The notes: a model not told the origin generated them from the letters alone. Numbered from the stretch's first letter, positions 53,464 through 64,000 are shown. The stretch: DNA of 64,000 nucleotides from Isoetes taiwanensis (GCA_021234155.1 JAJEKV010000003.1:8184413-8248412), one strand, 5' to 3'. Numbers and translations: made by a program.

Positions 53464-55692
53464 TGTAGCATTATGACAGGGGGTTGTTTTTGTATTTTTA
53501 TACGTTTTTTCTTATGGTTTTACTATGATTTAGCTGCCGTATTGCGCATGGTGTACTAATTAGTACTTCTAGAGTGCATCTAGTATTTCCATTCTCGTTG
53601 TGTCATTGTTTTTTTTTTTCCCTTGGCAATTCAATGGTCACAACATTATTTTGTTAATTTGTTATGTAAAACACATTATATTAATGGCCCTTCACATGCA
53701 AGCATCGAGCAGACAAAGATTAGGGCTTCTTGCCGTGGGTCGTTTCGTAAGGCAGATAGGTATGCCAAAGTTTAGGGTTTGCTGGCCGCTTGGAGCAGGT
53801 TATCTTGCAGATGTCCCTCACTCCTGAGTTAGGACAAGGAATCCAAGCAGTTCTGGCTGAGCTATTTGCGGTTCCAGACGCCCATTACTGCATTGATCAG
53901 AAATAGCCCATCTCAGGCATCGAACAGGTATTTTAGGGCTTCTTTAGAAGCCACTCCATCCTTTTTGAGAAGAAGCCACTCCGTCCTCAGCTTGTTGGAG
54001 AATATAGATTCAGAAACATCTGTTATGGAGAGAGTTTAGGGGATCCGTGATGCTGCTAGAATGCTCTTACTTTCGGATTTACATAAAAAGGACCAGAGGC
54101 GAATGTTTTTAGGCATTCAACAATTTCTTAACGTGATTCAGCAAAATTTATTCTGATTCCACAAAACGGAGTAAGTAGTCATCATTGTCATTGCTTCTTG
54201 GATTTTTTTTTTTTCATTACTTCTTATTAGGAATCTGACATTTGCATGTAGCTCTATATTCTCCTGACAGGACCCACTTTTGTGAAGAACGAATAGACAA
54301 ACTTTATGGACAACAGTAGCAGGCAACAAGTAAGAAGGCTTAGTTTTTATTTTTGCATTAGAACCAGGTGTCTCAGACAACTTTTCTATCTTAGCTCCAG
54401 GATAAATGGCAACATTATGGACCTGTGTTGTCACTTCTCCCTGTGCACCATTTGTTTGACTTGTAATCTTCGCCACCAACAGATGTTTATCATCCCTAAT
54501 GCCAACTATTGTGATTGGTTTTATGGCACAACATTTCCAATAAAGGTAAAGTATTAAACCTGCCACACTTAGGGTCACAATTGTCATTATTGGGGACAAG
54601 AATTGCTACCTGATCAAAAATGAGAAGAGCTAGGGGAGCCATTTGAATTAGCAGAGTAGACTGGAGCAGGTGAGCCTAGAGGACTAGAACTTAAAATGGG
54701 GGTTGTAGGCGGCGATGAAGGTGGCGATGTGGATGCAGGTGGAACTGGAGATGGGGGAACAGGTGCAGATGTAAGTGCAGCTGCAAAAGCAGAAGCAGGA
54801 CTTGGTGCAGGAGATGGAAGTTTGAAGTGTGGAAACAGAAGCCATGACATGCGCTCCACTAGTTCTTCTATACAAGATGTTGAAGGTGGATTTTGACTTC
54901 TGGAAACATCATCATAACCTCAATTTACTATTATTATTTTAGATAGTTAACTACTCATTTATGCAGGCCTTTTACATTGCCTGCGACATTAACATATTGG
55001 CTTTTATGGATGCATAAAAAATTGGCATCCACAGATCTTGTATCTGCAATGCACGATGTACCTGAAATAGAATAGATTTTAGTGTTCATATGACTGGGGA
55101 TATTCCTATAATTTTTATAGAAGTGTTAACCAACAAATTTTACATTTACATTCTGAGGTTAGCCTATGGATTTAAATTGGCCTATAACTTGAGTATGTGA
55201 TTTGGCAAATTCTGAAATACTTTTTATAACTTGAGTATGTGCTGCAGCACCTCAGTTTTTTTCCAATGCATTTATCTTGTTTTATCTTGTTTTCTTTATT
55301 TGGTTTTGTTAGGGCCCGAAGGGCCCAATTTTTTTTTTTTTTTAACTACCAACATATAACTAATATTAACATTATTAATACAAACCATTGCATCTAACTC
55401 ATTTAAATGAAAATCCCCCTGAAACCCCCTTTGGTTTGGGTGCATATTCACACGGGGGGTTACGTAGGGCAGCGAGAGCCCCTAAAAACTTACAATACAT
55501 GTACAAAATTAACACTATTAAGTACATTCCCTCAAATCTTATAGTATTTTGCAAACCTCAATATACAGTATATAAAAACTTGTACATGCATACCCCACAA
55601 ATGAGGATCGCTATGTACGGTCCAGATCTTGGAATAAAGGGCAAATATGCCCATCCGACAGCTCTCGTTGCCCGGAGTAACCCCCCGTACAT
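53464..55692. mobile_element. 2.2-kb non-autonomous element, copy 2 (inverted relative to copy 1)
   Basis: The left end (53464-53630: TGTAGCATTATGACAGGGGG, TTATACGTTTTTTC, AGTACTTCTAGAGTGCAT) matches, inverted, the right end of copy 1. The right part (55312-55692: TTAGGGCCCGAAGGGCCC, ACCATTGCAT, AAACCCCCTTTGGTTTGGGT, then GCTCTCGTTGCCCGGAGT and ACCCCCCGT) matches the hairpin of copy 1, but the outer arm stops at CCCCCCGT. Overall length is about the same as copy 1, although the middle is unrelated by eye. This suggests shared ends mobilising different cargo. Confidence 0.75.
54138..54859 (-). pseudogene. possible captured gene fragment in 2.2-kb element
   Basis: Two neighbouring minus frames. 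54614-54859 is Pro/Ser/Ala-rich (KLPSPAPSPASAF, PPSPVPPAS). 54138-54599 starts with a hydrophobic stretch (IVTLSVAGLILYLYWKCC) and continues KPITIVGIRDDKHLLVAKIT. A stop and about one frame change separate them. The order, a Pro-rich stretch then a membrane-like segment, would suit a small host membrane protein, but I cannot name a family. Confidence 0.25.
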
Positions 55693-56754
55693 TCCTGCTA
55701 CCATGAGGAACGCCTTCTCAAGATGAAGACTGAAGTTGATGGAGACGGTGCCCTCAAAATACAGCTGAAGATGCCGGATTGAAGTGACCTGCTGAAGATA
55801 CCTCCTTGGGCTGATCTGCTTTTATAAATACTATCTTATGTTCGTTACTTTTTCGGCTCCAGAACATACTATCTTATGCTTTAGTTTTTTGGTATACTAT
55901 CTTATGCTTTAGTTTTTTGGTATACTATCTTATGCTTTAGTTTTTTGGCTTGTGAAAACTGAACTGTACAAGTTTCCTGATATAATGATAATATGGTTTT
56001 ATTATGATATAATATGGTTTTATTATTTGATGCGAGTTTAGACAGAAACTGAGATGTAGCTTGCTTTATAGCCTATTGTATCTGCTCTGGTTTGTCTTTG
56101 TTTTTACTTTGGTGTTCCTGCAGAAACATATCTTGTTAACATGCTTGCCTTAAATTGCACAATGAAGCAAGCTTTAAGTACTGTTACATGAAAGGCTGCC
56201 TTTGTACTCTCAGTTTCAATTTAACCTTTCCTTGACCAATTCTACCACCTGCATCTCCACATAAACAGGAGGAGATAATCAGTTTCTCAATGCAATATAT
56301 GCATGATCACAAGTTGCAATATCTAGCAAAATGTTTCTCTGCTGAATTATATCTAGCAAAATGTCTGATACCTCACGAATTTAGAGCATTTTTTTGGAAA
56401 GATCCAACAAACTTTGATTGGGCAAAGGTATATGCAAATTTAGCTTTTTAATCAACAACTTGGTGTTCCTGCAGAAACATTTTTAATCACCACGAGCTGA
56501 GATAAATAAATTTGATGCAACCATTTGAAGTTCAATCTCAAAGTTGATACACAACAGCTTGCTCTACAAACTACATTCAGTTTTAAGGTTCTTCAAAAGC
56601 ACATACACCGCAGTGTTCCTGACAAAATATGTGTATAAACATAGTCAGTGTACAGACATAGCAAAGTGCATAAACTACAACAGAAATTTGTCCTGAATCT
56701 ACTCAAGCTTGCAAGTAATCAAGTCTGTATGAAAATTGAATGTGACACACCTTT
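55693..56754. other. gene-free stretch
   Basis: ATACTATCTTATGCTTTAG is repeated in tandem at 55867-55940. TTGGTGTTCCTGCAGAAACA occurs at about 56110 and 56459, ~350 bp apart. No gene recognised. Confidence 0.5.
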
Positions 56755-59323
56755 TCATACTGCATATTTGCTTCCAACTCTCGTGCGTTTTGATCTCCAT
56801 TGCTCTAGTTTTGTACGTGCTTCTGAGTTGGTCCATGCCTCTCTCCTTCTCTTCTTCAGTTCAACCATAGCATGATCAAGAGCTGAATTTGCACCCTTTC
56901 GATGCCGAATATTCTTCTCGTGCTTGGCTATTAGTTGTCTGTAGAACCATTGGCACATTTGATGTAAGGGTTTGGTCATGAAACTGGAGCCACCTCTTTG
57001 TGTTGCTCGATGGAAGGCTTGCTTGGCTTGTTTGTGTGATTTTTCCATTCCTTGTGCGTTCCAAACCGCCAAACTGCCAAACTGCCAAACTTCTCAGCCA
57101 ACCACGGTCCATGTGCATGCAATAAGTGTATGTAATGAGTAACCTCACTCTCCCCCCATGCCTTATGTATGCTTCAGTGAATTTAGTGACCAAAACTTTG
57201 AATTCCACCACATCTTGTTTGCTGAAACATTGCTTTTGTAGCAAAGCATTGAAAATTGAAAAAGCATTCCATGCTTCCATTTTTCTTATAGCAGCATCAA
57301 CACCATCTGTTCTATCCTTCTCAGCAAGAACAAGCTTTTTACCATATTCAAATGTACCTTTCTGGCTGGGATCTTTCTGCTGCAAAAAGTGTTTTGCTTT
57401 TTCACCACCTAAGGATACTTTTGTAGGCCTGGAGTTTTTGGTAGATGTCTTCATTTCTTGTTCTAATTTCACATAACCCCCATGTAATCCAGCATCAGAG
57501 AGCACCTTCTCGACACGCTCAATACCTGCTGCCCTTTCATTTTTGCCTCTAATGTTCCAAACATAACAACAACTATTATGTATCATTTTCTCTACGATAC
57601 GTACCATGGCATCCAGAGTACACGGGTGAACCCTTTCAAGCGAAATTGGCAATACTGGATCCATTTTTGAGTCTTCCTTATCTCTGTTAGGTGGCAGATT
57701 TTGGTTGCATGACAATGTACTTACACTTTGTCCCTTCTTCTTCTTCAAAGTGAATGAACAATATATACAATTTTTGGAAGTTTGTGCTGGTGTAGAAGAT
57801 ACATTATACAAGGCCTTCTCTGTTTTCAAATCTGCAGCAAGGTGAAACCTAACTTTAAATGATCCATGACCTTCCACTTGTAACCTTTCTCCAGCTTCAT
57901 AAAGACCGATTAGTCTTGGTATATCAGTCAAGTTTAGCACCCACTTCAAGACCTCAGAGTTTTCTTTCCGAACTTGAAACATGCCAAGCCACCACGTATG
58001 CTCCTCTGACTGCACAGAAAACCAATCTAAATCCCTACTTGACTTTGGAACCTGCCCCTTCTCTAGATAGTCATCAGATAGTGCATGGTTCATGAAGACT
58101 AGGGAGACCCTCTCAAACTTCTTTTGACTTGTCAACTCCATCTCATCAAGTTTGATGCAAATGTCTAAGGTGTCTCCTACTTTAGCCACATCCACATTGT
58201 AAAAAATAACCATAAATTTCAGCACGGCCTCTAGATCAAACCAAACATTATTTTTGTCATTCAAGCCAATCACATCACATGCAGCAGACTTCTTACCTTG
58301 AATATTTGGCATGCAACCAGCTTCAATGGAGTACATCTTCCCAAAAACATCTTCCACAGTAAGGTTCCTTCTCCTTCTAATATTCTCAATTGCATAAGGG
58401 CGAGGAAGAACCACTCTTCTGGTTCCCAATGATCCAATAGCAGCATGAAAAGTCTTGAACAAGCGTCTATAGCCTTCCCTGCTAATTCCATTTGCATCAC
58501 ATGCTGCTTGCACATCATCTCCATCAATTTTATTGCTAATCTCTTTCATGGCCATTTCTAAAACACTAACGTGAAGACCTACATTTGTTGGATCAGCAAA
58601 CAAGGCCAACAATTCATCTTTAGATGCAATTGTCTTAACAATGTTACTTACAGTTTTTCTGACAATTCCTTTATCCTTCTTGGAGTTAAGTGCTTGCTTT
58701 ATTGCGAAAATTCTTTTCTGGGCTGCACCACAAGTAGGATTCAGATCTTCAATGGGTTTGCTCTTTCTTATTCTCTCCCTGTAGCCAGAAGGTGTCCTTT
58801 TCAAGCAATTCAATCTCCTCTCAAATTTGTTAGCCCTGCGGTCTACATCATTGTACTTGCTCCTCAAACACTTCAACAGAGAGTCCATTTCCTTAAGTTT
58901 GTTCTCCCTCAAAGACAATGTGTTATGCATTCTTGCTAAAGTACTCTCAAGATCATGAGCCTTTGCTCTCAATTGTGACATCTGAAACTCAAGAATCTTT
59001 AGTTTATGTTTGTTACCTCTCATTGTCAATAGAGACAAGTGTAACTGACTGCAAACCTGATTAATGCACTTGAACATATTTTCACAGTAACCAAGCAAGC
59101 CCAATTTTCCTTCACATGCAAATGAGACAAGTTCACTTATCGACCGAAAACGGATGTTTTCCGGTTGATAGGATCCTTTGGATAAATGCTTCACACCCCA
59201 TAAATCTGCATGCTTTGCACCCAAGCTTCTAAGCCTCTGCTTATCTGCATTGAACCCAACTCCTGGGATACGCCAAGTCTCCACATATTTGGATGAGGGG
59301 AGACCAATTCGTATCTCTGCCAT
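56755..59323 (-). pseudogene. RAG1/Transib-like DDE transposase with N-terminal coiled coil
   Basis: An 815-codon frame from the ATG at 59323, with the true C-terminal end in other frames down to 56755. A stop lies two codons before the ATG. Residues ~100-175: coiled coil (HKLKILEFQMSQLRAKAHDL). Candidate catalytic Asp393 (CIKLDEMEL) and Asp498 (KVRFHLAADLKTEK), 105 apart. CxxC zinc pair Cys519/Cys522 (NCIYCSF), then HPCTLDAMVRIVEKM at 566. In the shifted frame a YIHLLHAH pair (57126 region) precedes VWNAQGMEKSHKQAK; its Glu (codon 57043-57045) is 20 residues after the last His. RAG1 has D600, D708, C727/C730, H937/H942 and E962 with almost identical spacing. A one-base change in C6 (57152-57157) and an extra 8-bp GCCAAACT unit (57069-57092) cause the shifts. 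A related but separate DDE clade is the main alternative. Confidence 0.72.
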
Positions 59324-60437
59324 ACCTCAGGGCATCTCCCGATAAGAGCAGACCATGAAGCATCATCAAGTCTAGAAAACCTCCAAAAATTCGAATTTTA
59401 AAATTCAAACACATATTTTCTCTTCTCATGATTATGCTGGGGCTGGATCACAATGCCGGATCAAGCGCGCATGAACGGAGCTAACAAGGGATCACTGACC
59501 TGGCAAAATCTGAGAGCACCATCCTGATAAAAAATGACGTGGGGGGTACAACAAAAATGAGACGAGTTAGTTGAGATAGGGAAATCACGGACGTTTTGAC
59601 GTCAAATCTAGGTTTGTGAATAGGACAAAATTTGTAGATTGCAATTTGGATTTTGGGCTATCCAAGGTGGCAAATGACATGGACTTCCTTATGAGGACAG
59701 TTTCAGACTCCAATATGCCTCTAATGCATGGAAGCATTAGCAAGATCTCTTGAGCAGGATCCCAATGAAGTTGCATCTATAATTGCAAATGCACCAAGAT
59801 GTTCCACAGCAATTTCTGCAGCAAATTCTGCACGTAGAAATGCTCTGGCCACTATCTACAAGAGGACTAATTCATCAGCAATTCGGTGCCCACTTAAGTG
59901 AAAGCGAAGATAGCGGAGCATAAGTAAAAGGTATTCTTTTTTTCATTCTGATATGAATAGCACAACAGTAGCTAAGTTATTTTTCTATTCATTTGCAGGT
60001 TTTTGAGTCTTTTGCAACTATGCTATGCATCCCTCAACAAAAGCATGTAATGTGTGTTCATATGCTTGCAAATAAAGTATTTGTAATTAACAGTATTTTT
60101 TATGGGGTTAAGGAAGTTCTTTTGCATTGAAAGAGTTAATCACAGCTTCAGATTTGGGAAGAACCATATTTATGTTACTTGTATTGCATCCAACTATGCA
60201 AGGGAACATGAGCTTGAATTTCTCTTATACGACCATGTAAGTTTTGAAATGGCCTGATTATTAAACAGCAACCTGATTTGGAAGTACTGAAATACATATG
60301 TTGTTGTTTGAAAACTTCTTCTAAACTTCAAAAAGAGCTTATCAAGCTCAATAAAGAGAAACGTATGAAAGGTTCTGGTCATACACAAAATTCGGCAAAT
60401 AAGTGTTCGTGAGCGGTTTTTGTAGCAAATGTCTTCA
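59324..60437. other. gene-free stretch upstream of RAG1-like frame
   Basis: The first 100 bp have an alternative minus frame (DDASWSALIGRCPEVWQ) that overlaps the start of the RAG1-like gene and may belong to an earlier exon or a frameshifted N-terminus. CACAATG at 59449 resembles a Transib end motif but points the wrong way for an element holding the gene. No other feature. Confidence 0.4.
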
Positions 60438-60887
60438 GCGTGGGATAGTCTTACCCTGGATTGGGGGATCCCGGAGGTGGTGATCCCGTCCTCCGGGATC
60501 ACCATCAGAAAAGATCCTGTCCTCCGGGATCACACAGTCAACTGCGCAGTTAATGGGTTACTGCGCAGTTAAGGGCTGATTTTTGGCCGGATTGAAGCTT
60601 GCTGATTACAGCGGCGCTCGCTTTGATTCCTCCTTTGCTCCTACCTGTGCCTCTGATCCAGCCCATTCCGACCATCCTCGAACTGACCCCATTCGATTTG
60701 GTTGCAGATCAAGGGAGAAAATCCCACACGAAATCTGCCCCATTTTTTCTTTCAAGGGCCAAAAAATATGCACAGTTACTGCGCAGTAAGGGGGATTCCG
60801 TCCTCCGGGATCACACGTCCTCGGGGATCCCGTCCTCTGGGATCACACCTCCGGGATCCCCCAATCCAGGATAAGACTATCCTACGC
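60438..60887. mobile_element. MITE-like element with ~45-bp terminal inverted repeats
   Basis: The left end GCGTGGGATAGTCTTACCC continues with TGGATTGGGGGATCCCGG. The right end, inverted, reads GCGTAGGATAGTCTTATCC and the same TGGATTGGGGGATCCCGG. Subterminal GATCCCGTCCTCCGGGATCA palindromes repeat at both ends, and ACTGCGCAGT occurs three times inside. No coding gene. AAATG (60427) and CATTT (60891) may extend the inverted repeat. The target duplication is not clear. Confidence 0.8.
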
Positions 60888-61334
60888 CGTCATTTAACCA
60901 TGTGAAGTTTCTTAATTTTAATAACGAATTCAATTCCGCTAATGAATTACTTTTTTACGAGCATACAGCACCCAAGCTGGTTAAAACACGAATCCGTAAC
61001 TTCAAATAATTGGTCCGACATTGTGCCCAACATAAATTCGAACTTGAAGACATTGTTAAATGACGGCTTACTGGAATAGTGGAAGAAAACTACCTAATCA
61101 AATTATGTGAACATTGTTGACACCTAGGCAATTAATTGACATGCATGTCGAATCTGGCCCTAAAAATTGTTTTTAGGCAGCAGTAAAATTTCATGTTGTT
61201 TCTAAACTGCATTCCACACGGTAGCTTGACCACACGGTTTTTCTACCTAGGCTGCAATAGATTATCGGGTCAATTGGTTTTTAACAGAGCTGGATGACAG
61301 AGCGATTTCTGGCTTTTAAGCTGGAGTCCCAGAT
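60888..61334 (+). other. upstream region of receptor-like kinase gene
   Basis: 447 bp between the MITE-like element and the ATG at 61335. No clear TATA box; TTTTAAGC at 61314 is too close to the ATG. The promoter may be TATA-less or have been separated from the gene by the inserted element. Confidence 0.4.
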
Positions 61335-62995
61335 ATGGCGCCAAGCATGTGGGTCGTGTTTCTTCTTCTTCTACCTCTGTTTAGTGCAGCAATTGAAAGA
61401 GCAAGTGCAGCTAATGATACTGGGTGCGGAAGCAAATGCCACGATTTGAACGACTGTTTGGGTCAGCTAATTTGCACCAATGCGAAATGCACAGACGATC
61501 CAGATGTAGGCACTCATATTTGCACTGCTGCAACTCCTTCAGCAAATAACGACAGCAGCGGATGCGGATTGAGCTGCCATGATTTGAACGATTGTTTGGG
61601 CCAGCTTGTGTGCAGCAATGGCAAATGCACCGACGATCCGGACGTGGGCACCCATTTCTGCACAGCTTTTTCTCCGATGAGTCCGATCTCTTCTGTTCCT
61701 TCGCCTGACAGTGGCGATGATCATACAAATCATTGGTGCGGGGATGACTGCTCAGGCGCAGATGGATATTGCAAGCCCAATTTGCTATGCATCAACGGCA
61801 TCTGCTCTGACAATCCAGAGTATGACAAAGTCTGTGGATCTGGCAGCTCCAACAAGAGGGCGATCGTAATTGGAGTAACTACTGCAGCCGCAGCTGTGTT
61901 AATTGTAGCAATTGGAATTGTCCTGTTTTTGCTGTGGAAGCGACGAGCAAGAGGGCGGCCAGAAATTGGGAGAAGATCAATTGCGTCGAGGTATGGCCTA
62001 GCGGAAGTAAAACGGATGACGAGTAATTTCTCCGGTGATAATCTCATCGGCCATGGCGGATACGGGCATGTTTACCTTGGATACATGGAAGACGGATCTC
62101 CGGTTGCAGTCAAACGGCAGCGGGATGACAAACGCTTGCCTGCTAGCATCTTCAAGGAAGAGGTCGGAGTTCTGGCCCGAGTTCAGCACCGGTTTATAGT
62201 AGATTTTCTGGGCTTCTGTGATGAGAAAGGTAATTTATAGTCTAGACAGATTTCCTTTGTGTTTAAACACTTCCTTGCTTGATTCTAAACTCTGTTCTTC
62301 CAATTGTTTCAGACGAACACATACTCCTGTTTGAGTACATGTGTAACGGAAATTTGCGAAAGCAGCTTCATGACCAAGGATCACTCAAAAACTGGCAACT
62401 GCGCATGCGAATTGCCTTTCAGATTGCATGTGGGCTGGAATATCTGCACAACGGGGCAAATCCTCCAATTGTTCACATGGATATGAAGCCAGAGAATGTG
62501 CTGCTGGATGCCAATTTTGGGGCAAAGATTTCGGATTTCGGGCTGTCCAAAATGGGCGAGAAAGGGGCTATGGTCTTTGAAACGACCACGGCAGAGCATC
62601 TGGTGGGCTCAAGGGGATATATGGATCCACAGATAAAGGAAACTGGGACCATGTCTCCCAAAAGCGACGTCTACAGCTTTGGGGTGCTGCTTCTGGAGCT
62701 TCTTTCTGGAAAACGGGCAGTGATTTTTGAGAAGAATGAACTGCAGGAGGCTGAATTGCTGGCCTCTTGGGCATCCAGGCAGTGCGGAAATAAGAGGGAT
62801 TTGCTGGATCCATTCCTAAACGATTCTGTGAAATGGGATGAATTTGACGAGATGTTTGAGTTGGGTTTACTGTGTGTGAGTGAAAGCAGAGAGGAACGGC
62901 CCACCATGGCCGACGTAAAGAGAAAAATGCAAGAGATTTTGGTGAAGACCAAGAATATAGAAGAGGAAAGCGCCTTTCTCATCACTGTAGTTTGA
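61335..62995 (+). CDS. receptor-like kinase with three six-Cys repeats (two exons)
   Basis: 525 residues from exons 61335-62229 and 62313-62995. Signal peptide 1-25. Three cysteine-rich repeats at 31-63, 77-109 and 135-167, pattern Cx3Cx5Cx5Cx4Cx8-10C, the first two nearly identical (CHDLNDCLGQL, CTDDPDVGTH); knottin or inhibitor-like folding is inferred. Transmembrane helix ~176-200 followed by WKRRARGR. Kinase: glycine loop GHGGYGHV, Lys260 (VAVK), HMD at 353-355 with Asp355, then KPENVL, DFG at 373, YMDPQ, SDVYSFGVLLLEL and ERPTM. Met replaces Arg before the catalytic Asp, so it is a non-RD kinase. It would sense an extracellular ligand at the plasma membrane and phosphorylate cytoplasmic partners. 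The ligand is unknown. A related gene follows in tandem. Confidence 0.93.
62230..62312 (+). other. intron of receptor-like kinase gene
   Basis: 83 bp, donor AAAG|GTAATT and acceptor TTGTTTCAG|AC. Splicing splits a codon and joins FCDEK to DEHILLFEY, which gives an unbroken kinase N-lobe. Confidence 0.9.
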
Positions 62996-63588
62996 TGGGT
63001 CCACACTTTATGTATTTTTTAATCCGTTTTTATGCATGATGTAATCGGAGTGCACGCTTTCGATGAATTCAAAGTATCGTCGGTGCACCTCTAAAGTACT
63101 AAAATTTAGAAGGTTTCGCCAGCAATTTGAAAACATGGCAAATCTCTCTGCTCCTCCTGTTTTGTCTTGTTGTGACTAATCCGTCACATGCTCAGAGTTC
63201 TATACAAGCAGAGTTTCTTTCTATACAGGCAGAGTTTATAAAGTAGGCACGAGATGTTTCTACACAGGCAGCAGACGGAAGCAATAGAAATCGACCACGC
63301 AGCAGGACGGAATTGCTGTGAGCCTGTGATTCGTTTTCGCCCATGTGGTTCAAGATCGATTTTGTCATGTGGTTCGTTTTGCCAGGAACTGATTCAAAAT
63401 CGATTGGCCACGTGATTCGTTTTCGCCCATGTGATTCCCCAAAATCGATTTGCAGGAATCACAGCAACGCGGCAGCCAAAACTCAGAGCTGCTATTTTGG
63501 TATAAGATCCGGAATATGGCCAACATGAAATGCTAAGTATCTTTCAGGAAGGATAGCAAAACTAAACAAATGCACCAGGAAAACGTTA
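62996..63588. other. intergenic region between tandem receptor-like genes
   Basis: It holds the 3' end of the first gene (no strong AATAAA) and short repeats: ACACAGGCAG/ATACAGGCAGAGTTT at 63200-63270, and four CATGTG-G/ATTC phrases with AAAATCGATT at 63340-63455, which may be a diverged tandem repeat of ~50 bp. Confidence 0.5.
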
Positions 63589-64000
63589 ATGACAATTAAT
63601 ATTTTTGCCATGGTGTGGATGATTTTCGAGCTTTTGCTCCCAATTCTGGCCTCTAGCACTGGTCGGGGATGCAATTCCTCCTGCACAAGTGCGAGCAATT
63701 GCATCACAGGTCTTATTTGCAGCAGCCAAGGAATATGCGACGACAATCCAAATGTTTCTACTCCAATCTGCAGTTCCGGCAGGTCAGCCCGCAGGCAAGC
63801 AGAGGATACCACGACCCATGGATGCGGCTATAATTGCACAGGAGTATATGGGTATTGCTCCGGAGCTTTATCTTGCAACGATGGTGTCTGTGGAGATGAT
63901 CCAGACACTGGAGCTTCAACATGCTCTTCTCATCATAAAAAAAAAATGGTAATTCTCATTGATGTTTTCAGCTGCATCGCCGCGGTGGTGCTTGCAGCAT
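63589..64000 (+). CDS. second six-Cys receptor-like gene (5' part, cut by window edge)
   Basis: The frame is open from 63529 to the window end. Possible starts are the ATGs at 63589 or 63610; the latter gives a cleaner signal peptide (MVWMIFELLLPILASS). Two cysteine repeats follow: CNSSCTSASNCITGLIC with CDDNPNVSTPIC, and CGYNCTGVYGYCSGALSC with CGDDPDTGASTC. These share spacing and the C-DDxP signature with the kinase gene upstream. Then HHKKKMVILIDVFSCIAAVV starts a transmembrane helix. A kinase domain is expected beyond the window but cannot be seen. The A10 run before the helix is a likely frameshift spot, so intactness is not certain. Confidence 0.75.
   Translation, partial: MTINIFAMVWMIFELLLPILASSTGRGCNSSCTSASNCITGLICSSQGICDDNPNVSTPICSSGRSARRQAEDTTTHGCGYNCTGVYGYCSGALSCNDGVCGDDPDTGASTCSSHHKKKMVILIDVFSCIAAVVLAA

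Noticed and set aside
57126-57476. Plus-strand frame opposite the RAG1-like gene
   Set aside because: It lies antisense within a long coding frame and has no motifs of its own.
59449-59455. CACAATG as the Transib-type end of an element carrying the RAG1-like gene
   Set aside because: It points away from the gene and no matching inverted partner or 5-bp duplication was found left of 56755.
63689-63952. Plus-strand 87-codon frame at the window end
   Set aside because: It is in a different frame from the cysteine-repeat gene at 63589, which has a signal peptide and conserved Cys spacing.

Overview
The window looks like a stretch of a large, repeat-rich land-plant nuclear genome. Reasons: plant-type Ty1/copia and chromodomain-bearing Ty3/gypsy elements, an L1-type LINE, a PIF/Harbinger element with its MYB-like partner gene, hAT and foldback miniature elements, GT-AG introns, and a plant receptor-like kinase. 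The low gene density and old, nested, frameshifted elements would suit a conifer or another gymnosperm, but this is inference; nothing here fixes the species.

Layout. 1-4492: a copia element on the minus strand, cut by the window edge, with broken gag-pro-int-RT-RNaseH frames. Its primer site matches the anticodon arm of initiator tRNA-Met. 4493-12180: no genes, but a foldback structure with ~575-bp arms (7387-9495), a 19-bp minisatellite (9496-11398) and an AT-rich ~64-bp array (11399-12180). 12181-17900: no recognisable gene, one long (CT)n tract. 17901-32873: a degenerate gypsy/chromovirus internal region. It is split between RNase H and integrase by a solo LTR with a 5-bp target duplication (22507-26745). 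That LTR carries a hAT-like MITE and a 2.2-kb element. The 3' untranslated part of the gypsy element is split by a 5'-truncated LINE (28630-32610) with a 14-bp duplication. 32874-40910: a second LTR of the same family as the solo LTR, preceded by a polypurine tract and split by two head-to-tail copies of a rolling-circle-like element (33430-39885). 40911-41535: part of a related LTR in the opposite orientation.

43470-49437: a PIF/Harbinger element with matching terminal inverted repeats and a TAA duplication. It holds the MYB/SANT-like partner gene, a disabled DDE transposase, and a captured host fragment that joins PPR-like sequence to the C-terminal part of the mitochondrial ATP synthase delta' subunit. 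49520-50900: an unrecognised, broken coding region. 53464-55692: a second, inverted copy of the 2.2-kb element. 56755-59323 (minus): an 815-codon frame whose catalytic layout matches the RAG1/Transib core. It has an Asp-Asp pair 105 residues apart, a CxxC 21 residues after the second Asp, and a histidine pair followed 20 residues later by the candidate Glu. Two small indels break its 3' end. This is the most interesting item in the window.

61335-64000: the only clearly cellular gene neighbourhood. It holds a receptor-like kinase with three six-cysteine repeats, one transmembrane helix and a non-RD kinase domain, followed in tandem by the start of a related gene that runs off the window.
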